A stretch of DNA of 64,000 nt, taken from the NCBI RefSeq assembly GCF_022835675.1, contig NZ_BQUT01000001.1:124001-188000 (forward strand), in the 5' to 3' direction. Position 1 is the stretch's first letter. Each line of letters starts with the position of its first letter. Positions 8,829 through 16,131 of the stretch are shown here, piece after piece. Under the pieces are notes generated by a model, which searched no databases, had not been told where the DNA came from, and saw only the letters and a program-made list of their open reading frames with translations. The stretch is from Companilactobacillus sp. RD055328 (lineage in GTDB: Bacteria; Bacillota; Bacilli; Lactobacillales; Lactobacillaceae). Position numbers and translations under genes: made by a program.

Positions 8829-9620
8829 ATGTTAAAGTTAATTGCAACTGATATGGATGGAACTTTCTTACGTAGTGACCATTCTTATGATGAAAAATTA
8901 TTCGCCAAAGTCTATCAAAAAATGATTAACAATCATATTCAGTTTGTTGTTGCTAGTGGAAATCAATATTATTTACTAAAGCGCTTCTTCAAAAATTATC
9001 CTGATATCATTTATATAGCAGAGAATGGTGCACTTATAAGAGACACTGAACAAATATATAATATTCAATCATTTTCAAATGAAGTCGTTGATACTATATT
9101 ATTTAAACTCTCGTTAATTCCCAACTTGAGGATATTAGTTTGTGGCCGTGATAGTGCTTATACTACAGAAGCTACAGAATTTGATTACATTGAAAATCTC
9201 AAACATTATTATCATCGACTAGTTGTTGTTGATAATTATTCTGGTATCAAAGATGAAATACTTAAGTTTGCTCTCACCTGCCCACCTGAGAAGACAGATG
9301 AATTAATGGAACAACTAAAAATATCTCTTTCTGGTATAGCAGAACCAACAAGTAGTGGACACGGATCAATTGACATTATTCAACCTGGAACTAATAAAGC
9401 TTTCGCTTTGCAAAATCTGGGCGAGATATTAAATATCAAAATGAGTGAAATGTGCGCTTTTGGTGACGGCGGCAATGATTTAGAAATGTTAAGAGAAGTC
9501 GGCTTAGGTGTAGCAATGAAAAATGCTTATCCGCACGTAAGTAAAGTTGTTACTCAACACACCTTACAAACGAATGAAGAACAAGGTGTCCTTAAATATA
9601 TAGATAATTTATTGGATTAA
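8829..9620 (+). CDS. Cof-type HAD-IIB phosphatase
   Basis: The 263-aa product is a cytosolic sugar-phosphate-type phosphatase of the Cof/YbiV group. Motif I is DMDGTFLRSDH with nucleophile and acid Asp at residues 8 and 10; motif II is VVASGNQYY with its Ser; motif IV is FGDGGNDLEML with the metal-binding Asp pair; a C2-type cap lies between them. AAAGCGAGGG is the likely ribosome binding site. The gene is monocistronic and ends in a terminator. A cre site in its promoter region suggests carbon-catabolite control. The exact substrate cannot be read from sequence. Confidence 0.93.
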   Translation: MLKLIATDMDGTFLRSDHSYDEKLFAKVYQKMINNHIQFVVASGNQYYLLKRFFKNYPDIIYIAENGALIRDTEQIYNIQSFSNEVVDTILFKLSLIPNLRILVCGRDSAYTTEATEFDYIENLKHYYHRLVVVDNYSGIKDEILKFALTCPPEKTDELMEQLKISLSGIAEPTSSGHGSIDIIQPGTNKAFALQNLGEILNIKMSEMCAFGDGGNDLEMLREVGLGVAMKNAYPHVSKVVTQHTLQTNEEQGVLKYIDNLLD

Positions 9621-9652
9621 AAAAGCAATGTGATAAATCACATTGCTTTTTT
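9619..9652. terminator. Bidirectional terminator between the HAD and SPFH genes
   Basis: AAAAGCAATGTGAT-AA-ATCACATTGCTTTT is a near-perfect 14-bp stem with T-runs on both sides, serving both converging genes. Confidence 0.93.
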
Positions 9653-9654
9653 AG

Positions 9655-10473
9655 TTATTTCTTCTTACTTTTTAATAGTTCACCAATAGCCGGAATATTT
9701 CCCAATTGGCTAATCTTATCTTCTGACATCACAACCATATTAGCGTCTGATTTTGCTAAATCAGAAAAAGCATTAATTGATTGATTCTTGAAATACTCAT
9801 CAGTAGCTTCAACAAGCCCTGATTGAATCATATCGATACGATATTTTTCAGCATCAGCACGTGTTTTTGTGGCTTCGGCTTCAGCTTTAGCTGTTGACAT
9901 AACAGCGTCATTCTTAGCCTTAGTTGTTAACTCGATTGACTTAGCTTCACCTTCGGCTTGTGCAATAACAGCAACACGTTCACGGTCGGCAGTTAATTGC
10001 TTATCCATAGCTGCTTGAATTGAAACAGATGGAGTTAGCTCATCAATATTGATACGGTCAACGTTGATTCCGTATGTATTAGTTAAATCCCCAATAGCAA
10101 TTGCAAGTTCTTGGTTAATCTTAGCAGTAGCTCCTAGAGCTTCATTCAACTCCATACGACCAATAATATCACGTAAGTGACCACGCACTAGTTGTGCCAT
10201 AGATTCAACTGAATCAGTATTTTCATATGTATATTTTTGAGCATCAGTTACGTGGTAGTTAAGTGTTACACTAGCCGAAACATCAGCGTTATCTTTTGTG
10301 ATAATTGAATAATTAGGCAAAGATAAAGGTGACATTGCAAGGCTAACCTTGCGCACTCTTTGTACTAAAGGAATGTAGAAATGCATTCCTGATTCAACAC
10401 TCTTACTATACTTTCCCAGTGTTTCAATTAAACCACGATTATTTTGACGAACAATAGTTATTCCAAATGGCAT
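9655..10473 (-). CDS. SPFH/Band-7 (stomatin-prohibitin) protein without membrane anchor
   Basis: The 272-aa product contains a Band-7 domain from about residue 5 to 160 (VRQNNRGLIETLGKY, GMHFYIPLVQRV, SMAQLVRGHLRDIIGRMELN) and then an Ala/Glu-rich coiled coil (AEGEAKSIELTTKAKNDAV, AKAEAEATKTRADAEKYRI). This is the usual SPFH order, but the N-terminal transmembrane or hairpin segment is missing, so the protein starts directly in the domain. It overlaps by one base the end of a ribbon-helix-helix gene that has an operator-bearing promoter. The function is likely membrane-microdomain scaffolding or a stress role; this is inference. Confidence 0.9.
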   Translation of the reverse strand: MPFGITIVRQNNRGLIETLGKYSKSVESGMHFYIPLVQRVRKVSLAMSPLSLPNYSIITKDNADVSASVTLNYHVTDAQKYTYENTDSVESMAQLVRGHLRDIIGRMELNEALGATAKINQELAIAIGDLTNTYGINVDRINIDELTPSVSIQAAMDKQLTADRERVAVIAQAEGEAKSIELTTKAKNDAVMSTAKAEAEATKTRADAEKYRIDMIQSGLVEATDEYFKNQSINAFSDLAKSDANMVVMSEDKISQLGNIPAIGELLKSKKK

Positions 10474-10805
10474 TAGTCATTCTCCTCTTGTTTAATATAA
10501 ATTACGTTACCAATTGCTTTTACAATCTCATAAAACGAATCTTTGTTGATTTTGGCTGATTCAACTAGTTGATATTTATAGTAAATACCGGCAACTTCAA
10601 TTAGTTCTTTGCTCTCAACAATGCTTGATCCCTTAACAAGCGTTCCAACAATATTGCGTCGCTCAAAATTTGTATCTTGTTTAATTCCAACTTCTTTAAT
10701 CAGAATATCATTAATATACTTGTTTAAAGAAACATTCTTATCCTGAGCCAAATTATTGGCCTTATCAAATAACTCTTCATCAAGTCGCAAAAGAAATTTT
10801 TTCAA
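10473..10805 (-). CDS. Ribbon-helix-helix-like small regulator, probable autorepressor of the SPFH operon
   Basis: The N-terminus (KKFLLRLDEELFDKANNLA, then KNVSLNKYINDILIKEV) has the beta-strand plus two-helix pattern of Arc/MetJ-type proteins. Residues after about 50 form an unknown C-terminal part ending in KQEEND. I chose the TTG at 10803-10805, with GGAGG 9 bases upstream, giving 110 aa. The ATG at 10835 lies at about +9 of the transcript, has no ribosome binding site and falls inside the operator. The stop overlaps the SPFH start by one base. Antitoxin-like proteins share this fold, but no toxin is evident. Confidence 0.75.
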   Translation of the reverse strand: MKKFLLRLDEELFDKANNLAQDKNVSLNKYINDILIKEVGIKQDTNFERRNIVGTLVKGSSIVESKELIEVAGIYYKYQLVESAKINKDSFYEIVKAIGNVIYIKQEEND

Positions 10806-10833
10806 TTCAACCAACCTCCGTTCATATTCGTTC

Positions 10834-10878
10834 ATGATATCACAGTGATATCATATCAATAAGAATGAGAAAGTACAA
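10834..10878 (-). promoter_or_regulatory. Promoter with a perfect 21-bp palindromic operator
   Basis: TTGTAC (10873-10878), a 17-base spacer and TATGAT (10850-10855) form a good minus-strand promoter. ATGATATCAC-A-GTGATATCAT (10834-10854) is a perfect palindrome that covers the -10 and the predicted start of transcription. A protein bound there would block transcription, and the first gene encodes a likely ribbon-helix-helix protein. Confidence 0.8.
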
Positions 10879-10885
10879 GAAATAT

Positions 10886-10914
10886 AAAAAGACATCAACT
10901 TATGATGTCTTTTT
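10886..10914 (-). terminator. Terminator after the DUF1801 gene
   Basis: AAAAAGACATCA-TAAGT-TGATGTCTTTTT is a hairpin with a T-run on the minus strand. It separates the Fic-linked genes from the SPFH operon. Confidence 0.88.
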
Positions 10915-10915
10915 A

Positions 10916-11329
10916 TTAGTGAATTGTTATTTTATCAACGTCCAAAATTACTTGTTTAATTATATCTTCATACTTATTTAGGAACTCAATATTTTTAATA
11001 TTAATACATCCCTTACCCATAGCGGACTTAGGTAACTGATCTGCATACTTTTCAATAATTTTACCATCGCCACCATTTACCCAAATATATAGACCAACGA
11101 AGTTCTTTTGGGTATTAATATTAATTACTCCCGCATCAGCGTAAGCATAATTTTTACGCCCCAAATCACCAATTCTTCCATACGAAATCGCACTGAAAGT
11201 TTTGCCATTATCAAAATAGTGACGCTCTAAATTAGTATTAGAAGAAACCATTTCATCTACTTTTTCCATTACTTCTTGATATGGCGATTTACTAATCAAG
11301 TCTTCGATTGATTTTGCTTTTGTATACAT
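10916..11329 (-). CDS. DUF1801-like protein
   Basis: The 137-aa product has an N-terminal helical half (MYTKAKSIEDLISKSPYQEV) and a compact alpha/beta part with GKTFSAISYGRIGDL and NFVGLYIWVNGG. It ends in GKGCINIKNIEFLNKYEDI, the order seen in the DUF1801/YdhG-like family of frataxin-like folds. Function is not established for most members. It is the last gene of a run behind the fic toxin gene, 30 bases after the 129-aa ORF, and is followed by a strong terminator. Family assignment is by pattern only. Confidence 0.6.
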   Translation of the reverse strand: MYTKAKSIEDLISKSPYQEVMEKVDEMVSSNTNLERHYFDNGKTFSAISYGRIGDLGRKNYAYADAGVININTQKNFVGLYIWVNGGDGKIIEKYADQLPKSAMGKGCINIKNIEFLNKYEDIIKQVILDVDKITIH

Positions 11330-11359
11330 AATTACCCCCTAAATTACAAAAAGTATATT

Positions 11360-11749
11360 TTATCTAGCTTTAATATTCTCAAAGCATAATATATAACCTG
11401 CAAAATCTCCCCAGCGTTTTCTATCTTCTGACGGACCAAGTTTTGTCATCCAGTCGCCATTTATTCCCAACTGTTCTGTTAGTCTGTGAAATGCTTTTAA
11501 GTTAGTAATAAATTGATTATGAAGTCCGGTTCTTTGTGGATCTTTTTCCATCTTCTCTTCTCTAGAAAAATAATTCCAGTTCGTTCTCATTTTAGAATAT
11601 GCTAGGATCGAATTTATAACTTCTTCCCAAAGCTCATGCAAATATTCATCTTGGTTCTCTAGTGCTTCAAAAATAGAATTATAAATATCCAACGCTTCCT
11701 CAAATGACATTGCATCTTTCTTCTTTAAATATTCAGTATAATCTAACAT
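11360..11749 (-). CDS. Conserved hypothetical protein, 129 aa
   Basis: I do not recognise a named family. The product is helical and acidic at the N-terminus (DYTEYLKKKDAMSFEEALDIY). It then has YSKMRTNWNYFSREEK, RTGLHNQFITNLKAFHRL and a C-terminal KLGPSEDRKRWGDFAGYI block that looks like a conserved motif with charged surface. There is no signal peptide or membrane helix. It lies 19 bases after fic and 30 bases before the DUF1801-like gene, all on one strand, so it is probably co-transcribed with the Fic pair. It could be a passenger gene or an extra component. Confidence 0.7.
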   Translation of the reverse strand: MLDYTEYLKKKDAMSFEEALDIYNSIFEALENQDEYLHELWEEVINSILAYSKMRTNWNYFSREEKMEKDPQRTGLHNQFITNLKAFHRLTEQLGINGDWMTKLGPSEDRKRWGDFAGYILCFENIKAR

Positions 11750-11768
11750 TTAATTTACCCCTCATTTG

Positions 11769-12365
11769 TTATTGGTTTTTCACCAAAGTTTCTTTCATTG
11801 CTTCTATCATTTCTTCGTAATCATCATGCACATTAGCTTGGAAGTATGAATTATATTTTTGCTTTTTATTCGATAAATTCCATTCATATCCTTTGTCTTT
11901 GCAGATTAATGAAATAAACAATCGATGACTTCGCCCATTACCTTCTCTAAACGGATGCATATAATTAATATCACTTACAATTGGGCCGAGATGTTTAGCT
12001 AAATCATCTACCGATTTAATAGTAGCATTTTTTAATGCAATTAGTTTTTTGTTTAAATCATTTTCTGCATAATCAAAACGTGTACAAGACAAGAACTGCG
12101 ACTCACCTTTAGCAATTTCTACAGTTCTAAACATCCCCGCCCAATCATATATTTCATTGAACAGTAATTCATGAATCTTCTTATATGATGATACTTGATA
12201 CAAATCACGGACCGTTAATTTCTTAGCCCCAATTAAATAATCCAATACATTCAACGTAACTATTTCATGTTCACGTTGACCTAGCACTTCACAGTCTGTA
12301 ATTTCTAACTTATTCTTTAACGTTCCATTTTCTTGTTTATATGGATCAATAAATTTGCTCATCAT
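11769..12365 (-). CDS. fic: Fic-domain AMP-transferase, probable toxin
   Basis: The 198-aa product carries the complete catalytic motif HPFREGNGRSHR around residue 137 (His base, acidic metal ligand, GNGR anion-binding loop). Upstream is the Fic flap region TVEIAKGESQFLSC near residue 86. Fic enzymes transfer AMP or other nucleotide moieties to target Tyr, Ser or Thr residues; free class I Fic toxins often modify gyrase and topoisomerase IV. No alpha-inh motif is present within this protein. Instead a separate 63-aa partner overlaps its start by 4 bases. The pair therefore looks like a class I Fic toxin-antitoxin module, with a fully active catalytic site. Confidence 0.93.
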   Translation of the reverse strand: MMSKFIDPYKQENGTLKNKLEITDCEVLGQREHEIVTLNVLDYLIGAKKLTVRDLYQVSSYKKIHELLFNEIYDWAGMFRTVEIAKGESQFLSCTRFDYAENDLNKKLIALKNATIKSVDDLAKHLGPIVSDINYMHPFREGNGRSHRLFISLICKDKGYEWNLSNKKQKYNSYFQANVHDDYEEMIEAMKETLVKNQ

Positions 12366-12553
12366 TTATCCACACTTTCAACATGACGTTGTAGTTCAAT
12401 AATGTATTCGTGACTGGGATCAAATCCTTCGTACATCGAACTTAACAATGCATTTTTTGCTGCAAAATAATTAGCTTCATTTTTAAATCCAATTCCATCA
12501 ATTAATAACATTTCATCATCAAATGGCACTCGAAAATTCTTATCATCCATCAT
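12362..12553 (-). CDS. VbhA-like antitoxin of Fic
   Basis: The 63-aa product ends in AAKNALLSSMYEGFDPSHEY and contains S-SMY-EG, which fits the class I Fic inhibitory motif (S/T)xxxE(G/N); the neighbouring A-x4-S-x3-EG-x2-PS pattern also resembles VbhA-family antitoxins. In that family the Glu blocks ATP binding in Fic. The ATG at 12553 has AGGGG upstream; a TTG one codon earlier is the alternative. The stop overlaps the fic start (ATGA), so antitoxin is made first and translation is coupled. I am confident of the pairing and less so of the exact family. Confidence 0.8.
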   Translation of the reverse strand: MMDDKNFRVPFDDEMLLIDGIGFKNEANYFAAKNALLSSMYEGFDPSHEYIIELQRHVESVDK

Positions 12554-12579
12554 CAAACATCCCCTTTTTGTATTCTTTA

Positions 12580-12588
12580 ATTATAACA
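12580..12588 (-). promoter_or_regulatory. Extended -10 promoter of the antitoxin-fic operon
   Basis: TGTTATAAT is a perfect extended -10 element. No -35 is possible at normal spacing because the terminator stem of the neighbouring operon occupies that place. The transcript would start about 20 bases before the antitoxin. Confidence 0.6.
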
Positions 12589-12596
12589 ATTTAAAT

Positions 12597-12624
12597 AAAA
12601 AAACGCCTTACTTGGCGTTTTTTG
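12597..12624. terminator. Terminator of the unknown envelope operon
   Basis: AACGCC-AAGTAA-GGCGTT with long A and T flanks forms an intrinsic terminator after the lipoprotein gene. It lies just upstream of the fic operon promoter. Confidence 0.92.
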
Positions 12625-12626
12625 TT

Positions 12627-13115
12627 TTATATTTCAATCCTTCCATCCGCATAAACTATCCATCTTTCGCCATTATCACCATCTATTGTCCAATAAATTG
12701 GTGATGACATTCCTGCAGAACCGTGAGTAACAAACCAATTATGATCCCCTTTTTGAGTAATCAAGTATGCAACTGCTTGATCCGCATTTTTAATAGGATC
12801 TGAATCTATTGGCATATTGCCATTTTCAGCTTCAAGTTGTGCATTAGTCTTAGCTGGTGCTTGTTGTTCTTGAACCTGTTCAGTTTGAACTGGTTCATTT
12901 GTGGTTATTGCTGGTTTTTCTTCCTCAGTTGTCGTGTCTTTCTTCTCTTGTTTCTTTGTAGTTTCTTTTTTTGTCTTATTTTTCTTCTTGTCTACTTTTT
13001 CTGTCTTATTCTTTTCAGATGATTTTTTAGAATCATCATTATTACTACATCCCGATACTAAGAAAAGTAGCATCAAACTAGTTATACTTAGAGTTAAATA
13101 TTTTTTATATTTCAT
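12627..13115 (-). CDS. Lipoprotein with charged linker and small C-terminal domain
   Basis: The 162-aa product has a lipoprotein signal ending in FLVSGC, so Cys becomes lipidated at about residue 24. A very Lys/Glu/Thr-rich linker of about 65 residues follows. The C-terminal domain (DPIKNADQAVAYLITQKGDH, then YWTIDGDNGERWIVYADGRI) may bind a wall or protein ligand; I do not recognise it. I chose the ATG at 13115 with GTGGAG 9 bases upstream. It is the last gene of a five-gene envelope operon, 19 bases after the preceding gene. Confidence 0.85.
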   Translation of the reverse strand: MKYKKYLTLSITSLMLLFLVSGCSNNDDSKKSSEKNKTEKVDKKKNKTKKETTKKQEKKDTTTEEEKPAITTNEPVQTEQVQEQQAPAKTNAQLEAENGNMPIDSDPIKNADQAVAYLITQKGDHNWFVTHGSAGMSSPIYWTIDGDNGERWIVYADGRIEI

Positions 13116-13134
13116 ATTTGCTAGCTCCACTTTT

Positions 13135-14277
13135 TTATTTAATCATTACAGCTCTACTACCCAAATTATGCTGAACTATTTCTAATGTTTTGCCAGTAAC
13201 CTTATCTTGAATGCTATCATCTGTATTCTTATCATCAATGTTAAGAATATGATCTTCAATTTCTAATCCTTCATAACCATACTGAACATACTGAACTTCA
13301 GCTTTATTATTATAAGTTGAAATTGTCGTAACCTTATACATCCCAAAAACATTATATGTATTACTCATGTCAGAATTATCATTAACAGATACTTGTGAAC
13401 TAGTCTTCGAGTAATCGTCATCTGCGTTATTTTCTATATAACTATGGACTAACTCAACTTTATAAGTTGTTGCATCGCCACTTTCATTTTCATCGTTAGC
13501 TAATGCAGTGTTCAAATTAATAACATCTTCAATATTAGATATTTCATTTACATCTTGAAGGCCACTTACTGTTGTTTCAAAACTTCTACTACCTTCGAAT
13601 TTTTTACCATTTGATTCCATGTCTTCAATGTCTTGCTTACTAATTACAATTTTTACTTTGTCATTATTTTTTAACTTACCGTTCTTTTTAACATTTAGAA
13701 CCATGTCTTTGTATTTATTACTATTAACTCTAATTTTTCCTAATCCACTGACACCTTCAAACTTGATTTTTAAGTTCGATTTAATATCTTTAACATCTAC
13801 TGTTTTTACTTTTTTAAGTCCTTTAACAGTTAATGTTTTTGTGACTTCTTTAATTGGTATTTCTTTTGAAGGAACTACAACTTTCAACTTAATCTTGTCA
13901 CCATTTGATAAATTATCATCTTTAGATAAGTCCACCGAAACCATATTAGTTAAGTCTTCTGTTTTTGCTGCCTTAGCGTAGATATCAATCATGTCATCAT
14001 ATTCCATATCGTTAGCTATAATACGGTCAATATCTTCTTGCTTCAAACCTTCTCTTTTACCAACTAATTCGAATATCTTTTTATGAGAAGCCGTTCCATC
14101 AAAATGAGCCGTACCTCTTCCATTATATCCACTGAAAGACACATTTATTTGATCTGACACATCATATTTTCTATGTGAGTTCCAGAATAAGAAGCCAAAG
14201 ATAATTACTAAGACTGCAATAGCAGAAATAATCCATTTTCTATTCACTTCTTTAAGTTTATCCAAATATTTTTGCAT
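13135..14277 (-). CDS. Membrane-anchored extracellular protein with two repeated beta domains
   Basis: The 380-aa protein has a short cytosolic tail, one transmembrane helix at residues 16-32 (ISAIAVLVIIFGFLFW) and a large outside part. Two similar units start with INVSFSGYNGRGTAHF and LKIKFEGVSGLGKIRV, each followed by a K-rich segment ending in GDKIKLKVVV or NDKVKIVI. I read these as duplicated beta domains of the kind seen in TcaA/YvbJ-like Firmicutes envelope proteins; that comparison is tentative. It overlaps the next-upstream gene's stop by one base. Function is unknown, possibly envelope-stress sensing. Confidence 0.75.
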   Translation of the reverse strand: MQKYLDKLKEVNRKWIISAIAVLVIIFGFLFWNSHRKYDVSDQINVSFSGYNGRGTAHFDGTASHKKIFELVGKREGLKQEDIDRIIANDMEYDDMIDIYAKAAKTEDLTNMVSVDLSKDDNLSNGDKIKLKVVVPSKEIPIKEVTKTLTVKGLKKVKTVDVKDIKSNLKIKFEGVSGLGKIRVNSNKYKDMVLNVKKNGKLKNNDKVKIVISKQDIEDMESNGKKFEGSRSFETTVSGLQDVNEISNIEDVINLNTALANDENESGDATTYKVELVHSYIENNADDDYSKTSSQVSVNDNSDMSNTYNVFGMYKVTTISTYNNKAEVQYVQYGYEGLEIEDHILNIDDKNTDDSIQDKVTGKTLEIVQHNLGSRAVMIK

Positions 14278-14717
14278 TATTTAACATCCTCAATTCTAAA
14301 CATCTTCACTTTTAATGTTTGTTGTCCATATTTAAAACTTCCCGAAATTGTTTTACCATCTATTTTCAAATCGTAAAAACTCATCGTTTCATCATCAGCT
14401 TTAATAGTTATAGAATCCTTAGTTGCTGAGTACGTTGCTGTTGTTCTCAAAAGATCACTCTTTAAATTATCATTACTTTTTAGCTCGTTTTTAAATGTAT
14501 AATCACTATCAAATGAAACAAATTTATCTTTATCACCAAAAATCATTCCACCTGGGACTTTTTGTGAGTCTCCATTCATCTCAATGTTATATTTATAAAC
14601 ACCGTTTTTTATTACATGTTTTACATTTCTACTTTGATAGAAAGTATAACCACCAATAAGAACTACAATAATTGCTATAACTGTTACTATCTTGTTATGT
14701 TTTTTAACAAAATCCAT
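14277..14717 (-). CDS. Single-pass membrane protein, unknown
   Basis: The 146-aa product has an N-terminal basic tail and one transmembrane helix (residues 9-26, IVTVIAIIVVLIGGYTF), then a soluble outside domain rich in beta-forming residues (GVYKYNIEMNGDSQKVPGG, KDSITIKADDETMSFYDLKI). It has the same topology as its operon neighbour and is directly joined to it. I do not recognise a family. The lipocalin-like alternation of strands is suggestive but unproven. It probably works with the other envelope proteins of this operon. Confidence 0.75.
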   Translation of the reverse strand: MDFVKKHNKIVTVIAIIVVLIGGYTFYQSRNVKHVIKNGVYKYNIEMNGDSQKVPGGMIFGDKDKFVSFDSDYTFKNELKSNDNLKSDLLRTTATYSATKDSITIKADDETMSFYDLKIDGKTISGSFKYGQQTLKVKMFRIEDVK

Positions 14718-14752
14718 TTCTAAGCTCCTCTTTTCAACGATATCTCTCTTTG

Positions 14753-15697
14753 TTAGACTTTTTGAAACTTCTTTAAATATAATTTTCTAATCAATGTATA
14801 TAAGAAAAACAACGGCACAATAAAGTTAGCAAATAAAAAAACGTAAGCATTATATACCAATATTATCCATAATTTAAAAATATAAATATAAGTATGTAGC
14901 GCTGCTCTTCCAAGTAACTGTTCATCTTTTTGCTTTTCACTGTAATATCTAGTGTGCGCATCTATACCAGTAATTCCACGACTAAAACTAGTTATTCTAC
15001 TGACACTCCAGATATCCGTATCCATGTATTTTTGAAATGCACTAATTACTTTATCTAAATCTTTATAATTTGATCTAGTCCTAATTCCAATTACGTTGAG
15101 AATTAAGTCAGTCAATGCAATCGCATATCTAAACGTATAAAATCCTAATAATAAAACAAAAAAAATATATCCTCTTTTGAATAGCAATTGATCAATGAAA
15201 TATCCACCATGTTGACTCAAGAGGTTCTTAACTCTCGGTGCATCTGAAAGTAAAGATGATGACTTCATCATCATTTCAGTAAATTGCTGATATTTAAAAT
15301 AAATAATAAAAGAGAATACTAATATCACAGCGATATAAGCAACCGGATGGGGTCTAACATTCAAGATTTCTTTCAATTCACTCAAATTATTAATTCGCGT
15401 TAAAAAGAAACATGAGAATATACATGTAGAAATAATTGCCCAATACATCCAATCTCCAGGGAATATGTATAAAAGTCTAAATAGAAGAATTGACAGTCCT
15501 ATGATAATCATTACTAAACTAATTTTTCCCTTAGTTAAATACGATAGTAATGATATAGTCGCACCAATGATTCCTATAATATAAAGGACCGAAAGTTCCG
15601 GATTCAAATTCAATAAAATTGCATCACTAACTACGTTAATTATTAAATAGCTAAGCAACAATACATGTACATAGTATTTATCAAGTTTATTAACCAC
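14753..15697 (-). CDS. Polytopic membrane protein, unknown
   Basis: The 314-aa product has about seven hydrophobic segments: roughly residues 10-30, 36-55, 60-80, 83-100, 117-135, 173-200 and 270-303. A long hydrophilic stretch around 205-260 (RTRSNYKDLDKVISAFQKYM, then DIDAHTRYYSEKQKDE-like residues) is probably cytosolic. I do not recognise a transporter or enzyme motif. It lies 3 bases after the 98-aa gene and 35 bases before the next, so it is the membrane core of the operon. It could be a channel or signalling partner for the two single-pass proteins. Confidence 0.75.
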   Translation of the reverse strand: MVNKLDKYYVHVLLLSYLIINVVSDAILLNLNPELSVLYIIGIIGATISLLSYLTKGKISLVMIIIGLSILLFRLLYIFPGDWMYWAIISTCIFSCFFLTRINNLSELKEILNVRPHPVAYIAVILVFSFIIYFKYQQFTEMMMKSSSLLSDAPRVKNLLSQHGGYFIDQLLFKRGYIFFVLLLGFYTFRYAIALTDLILNVIGIRTRSNYKDLDKVISAFQKYMDTDIWSVSRITSFSRGITGIDAHTRYYSEKQKDEQLLGRAALHTYIYIFKLWIILVYNAYVFLFANFIVPLFFLYTLIRKLYLKKFQKV

Positions 15698-15700
15698 TAG

Positions 15701-15997
15701 CTATTCCTCACCACTATACACGTGCCAATTTAAAACTTTTTTAGATTCGATTGTTGGTTTAGCTTTATCGTCAACACCTTTAATAAATTGAATAGCTCGA
15801 TTAACATCATCAAAAATAATTGCATTATCAGAATTAGTACTATATTCAAAACTACTATTGATACCATCAACTTTAGATAGATATTTTATGTATCCTGTAA
15901 CAGGATCTGTTAAAACAACTCGATATTTAGTTTTTTTAATATATTTGAAATAAGCCCAAATAATTACTGCAACAAAAATCAAAAATAAAATAAACAT
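15701..15997 (-). CDS. Small N-terminally anchored protein, first gene of the envelope operon
   Basis: The 98-aa product begins with a hydrophobic helix (FILFLIFVAVIIWAYF) followed by KYIKKTK. A soluble domain KYRVVLTDPVTGYIKYLSKV then NAIIFDDVNRAIQFIKGV looks like a small alpha/beta fold. There is no recognised family. AGAGGAG lies 9 bases before the ATG. Only about 20 bases separate the start codon from the T-run of the terminator at 16018-16045, too short for a promoter, so its transcript must come through that hairpin. Confidence 0.75.
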   Translation of the reverse strand: MFILFLIFVAVIIWAYFKYIKKTKYRVVLTDPVTGYIKYLSKVDGINSSFEYSTNSDNAIIFDDVNRAIQFIKGVDDKAKPTIESKKVLNWHVYSGEE

Positions 15998-16017
15998 AAT
16001 TTAAATCTCCTCTTCCC

Positions 16018-16045
16018 ATAAAAAAACACTCACCGAGTAAGTGTT
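16018..16045 (-). terminator. Intrinsic terminator/attenuator before the envelope operon
   Basis: AACACTTAC-TCG-GTGAGTGTT (9-bp stem with one G-U pair) followed by seven T on the minus strand. It sits between the tRNA-like hairpin and the first gene of the operon, which starts about 20 bases further on. Confidence 0.85.
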
Positions 16046-16074
16046 AAGTAATATTTAGTTAAGAAAAATCTCAA

Positions 16075-16131
16075 CAATAATGCCACTGGGATTCGAACCC
16101 AGTTCACACCTTAATTATGTTGGCATTACTG
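16075..16131 (-). ncRNA. tRNA-like minihelix: acceptor-type stem plus canonical T-arm
   Basis: On the minus strand CAGTAATGCCA (16121-16131) pairs with TGGCATTATTG (16075-16085), 11 bp with one G-U. The 3' strand directly follows a textbook T-arm CTGGG-TTCGAAT-CCCAG (16086-16102). Only 18 bases (16103-16120) replace the D-arm and anticodon arm, so this cannot be a normal tRNA. No CCA is encoded. Another hairpin (8-bp stem, loop CATT, 16130-16149) precedes it, and an intrinsic terminator follows 30 bases later. It may be a regulatory mimic in the LysM 3' UTR and operon leader, or a degenerate tRNA. Confidence 0.65.

Noticed and set aside
10805-10835. ATG at 10835 as start of the ribbon-helix-helix gene
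   Set aside because: It lies inside the operator, about eight bases after the predicted transcript start, without a ribosome binding site, while the TTG at 10805 has GGAGG at good spacing.
11769-12365. Considered whether Fic is auto-inhibited (class II or III)
   Set aside because: No (S/T)xxxE(G/N) motif is found at either end of the Fic protein itself; it occurs in the separate small partner.
12837-13185. Phe/Leu/Ser-rich plus-strand ORFs opposite the lipoprotein gene
   Set aside because: Antisense shadows of the Lys/Glu-rich linker; they lack a start signal and family similarity.
16075-16131. Considered as a normal tRNA gene
   Set aside because: Only 18 bases separate the acceptor-like strand and T-arm, so there is no room for D and anticodon arms; no anticodon can be assigned.
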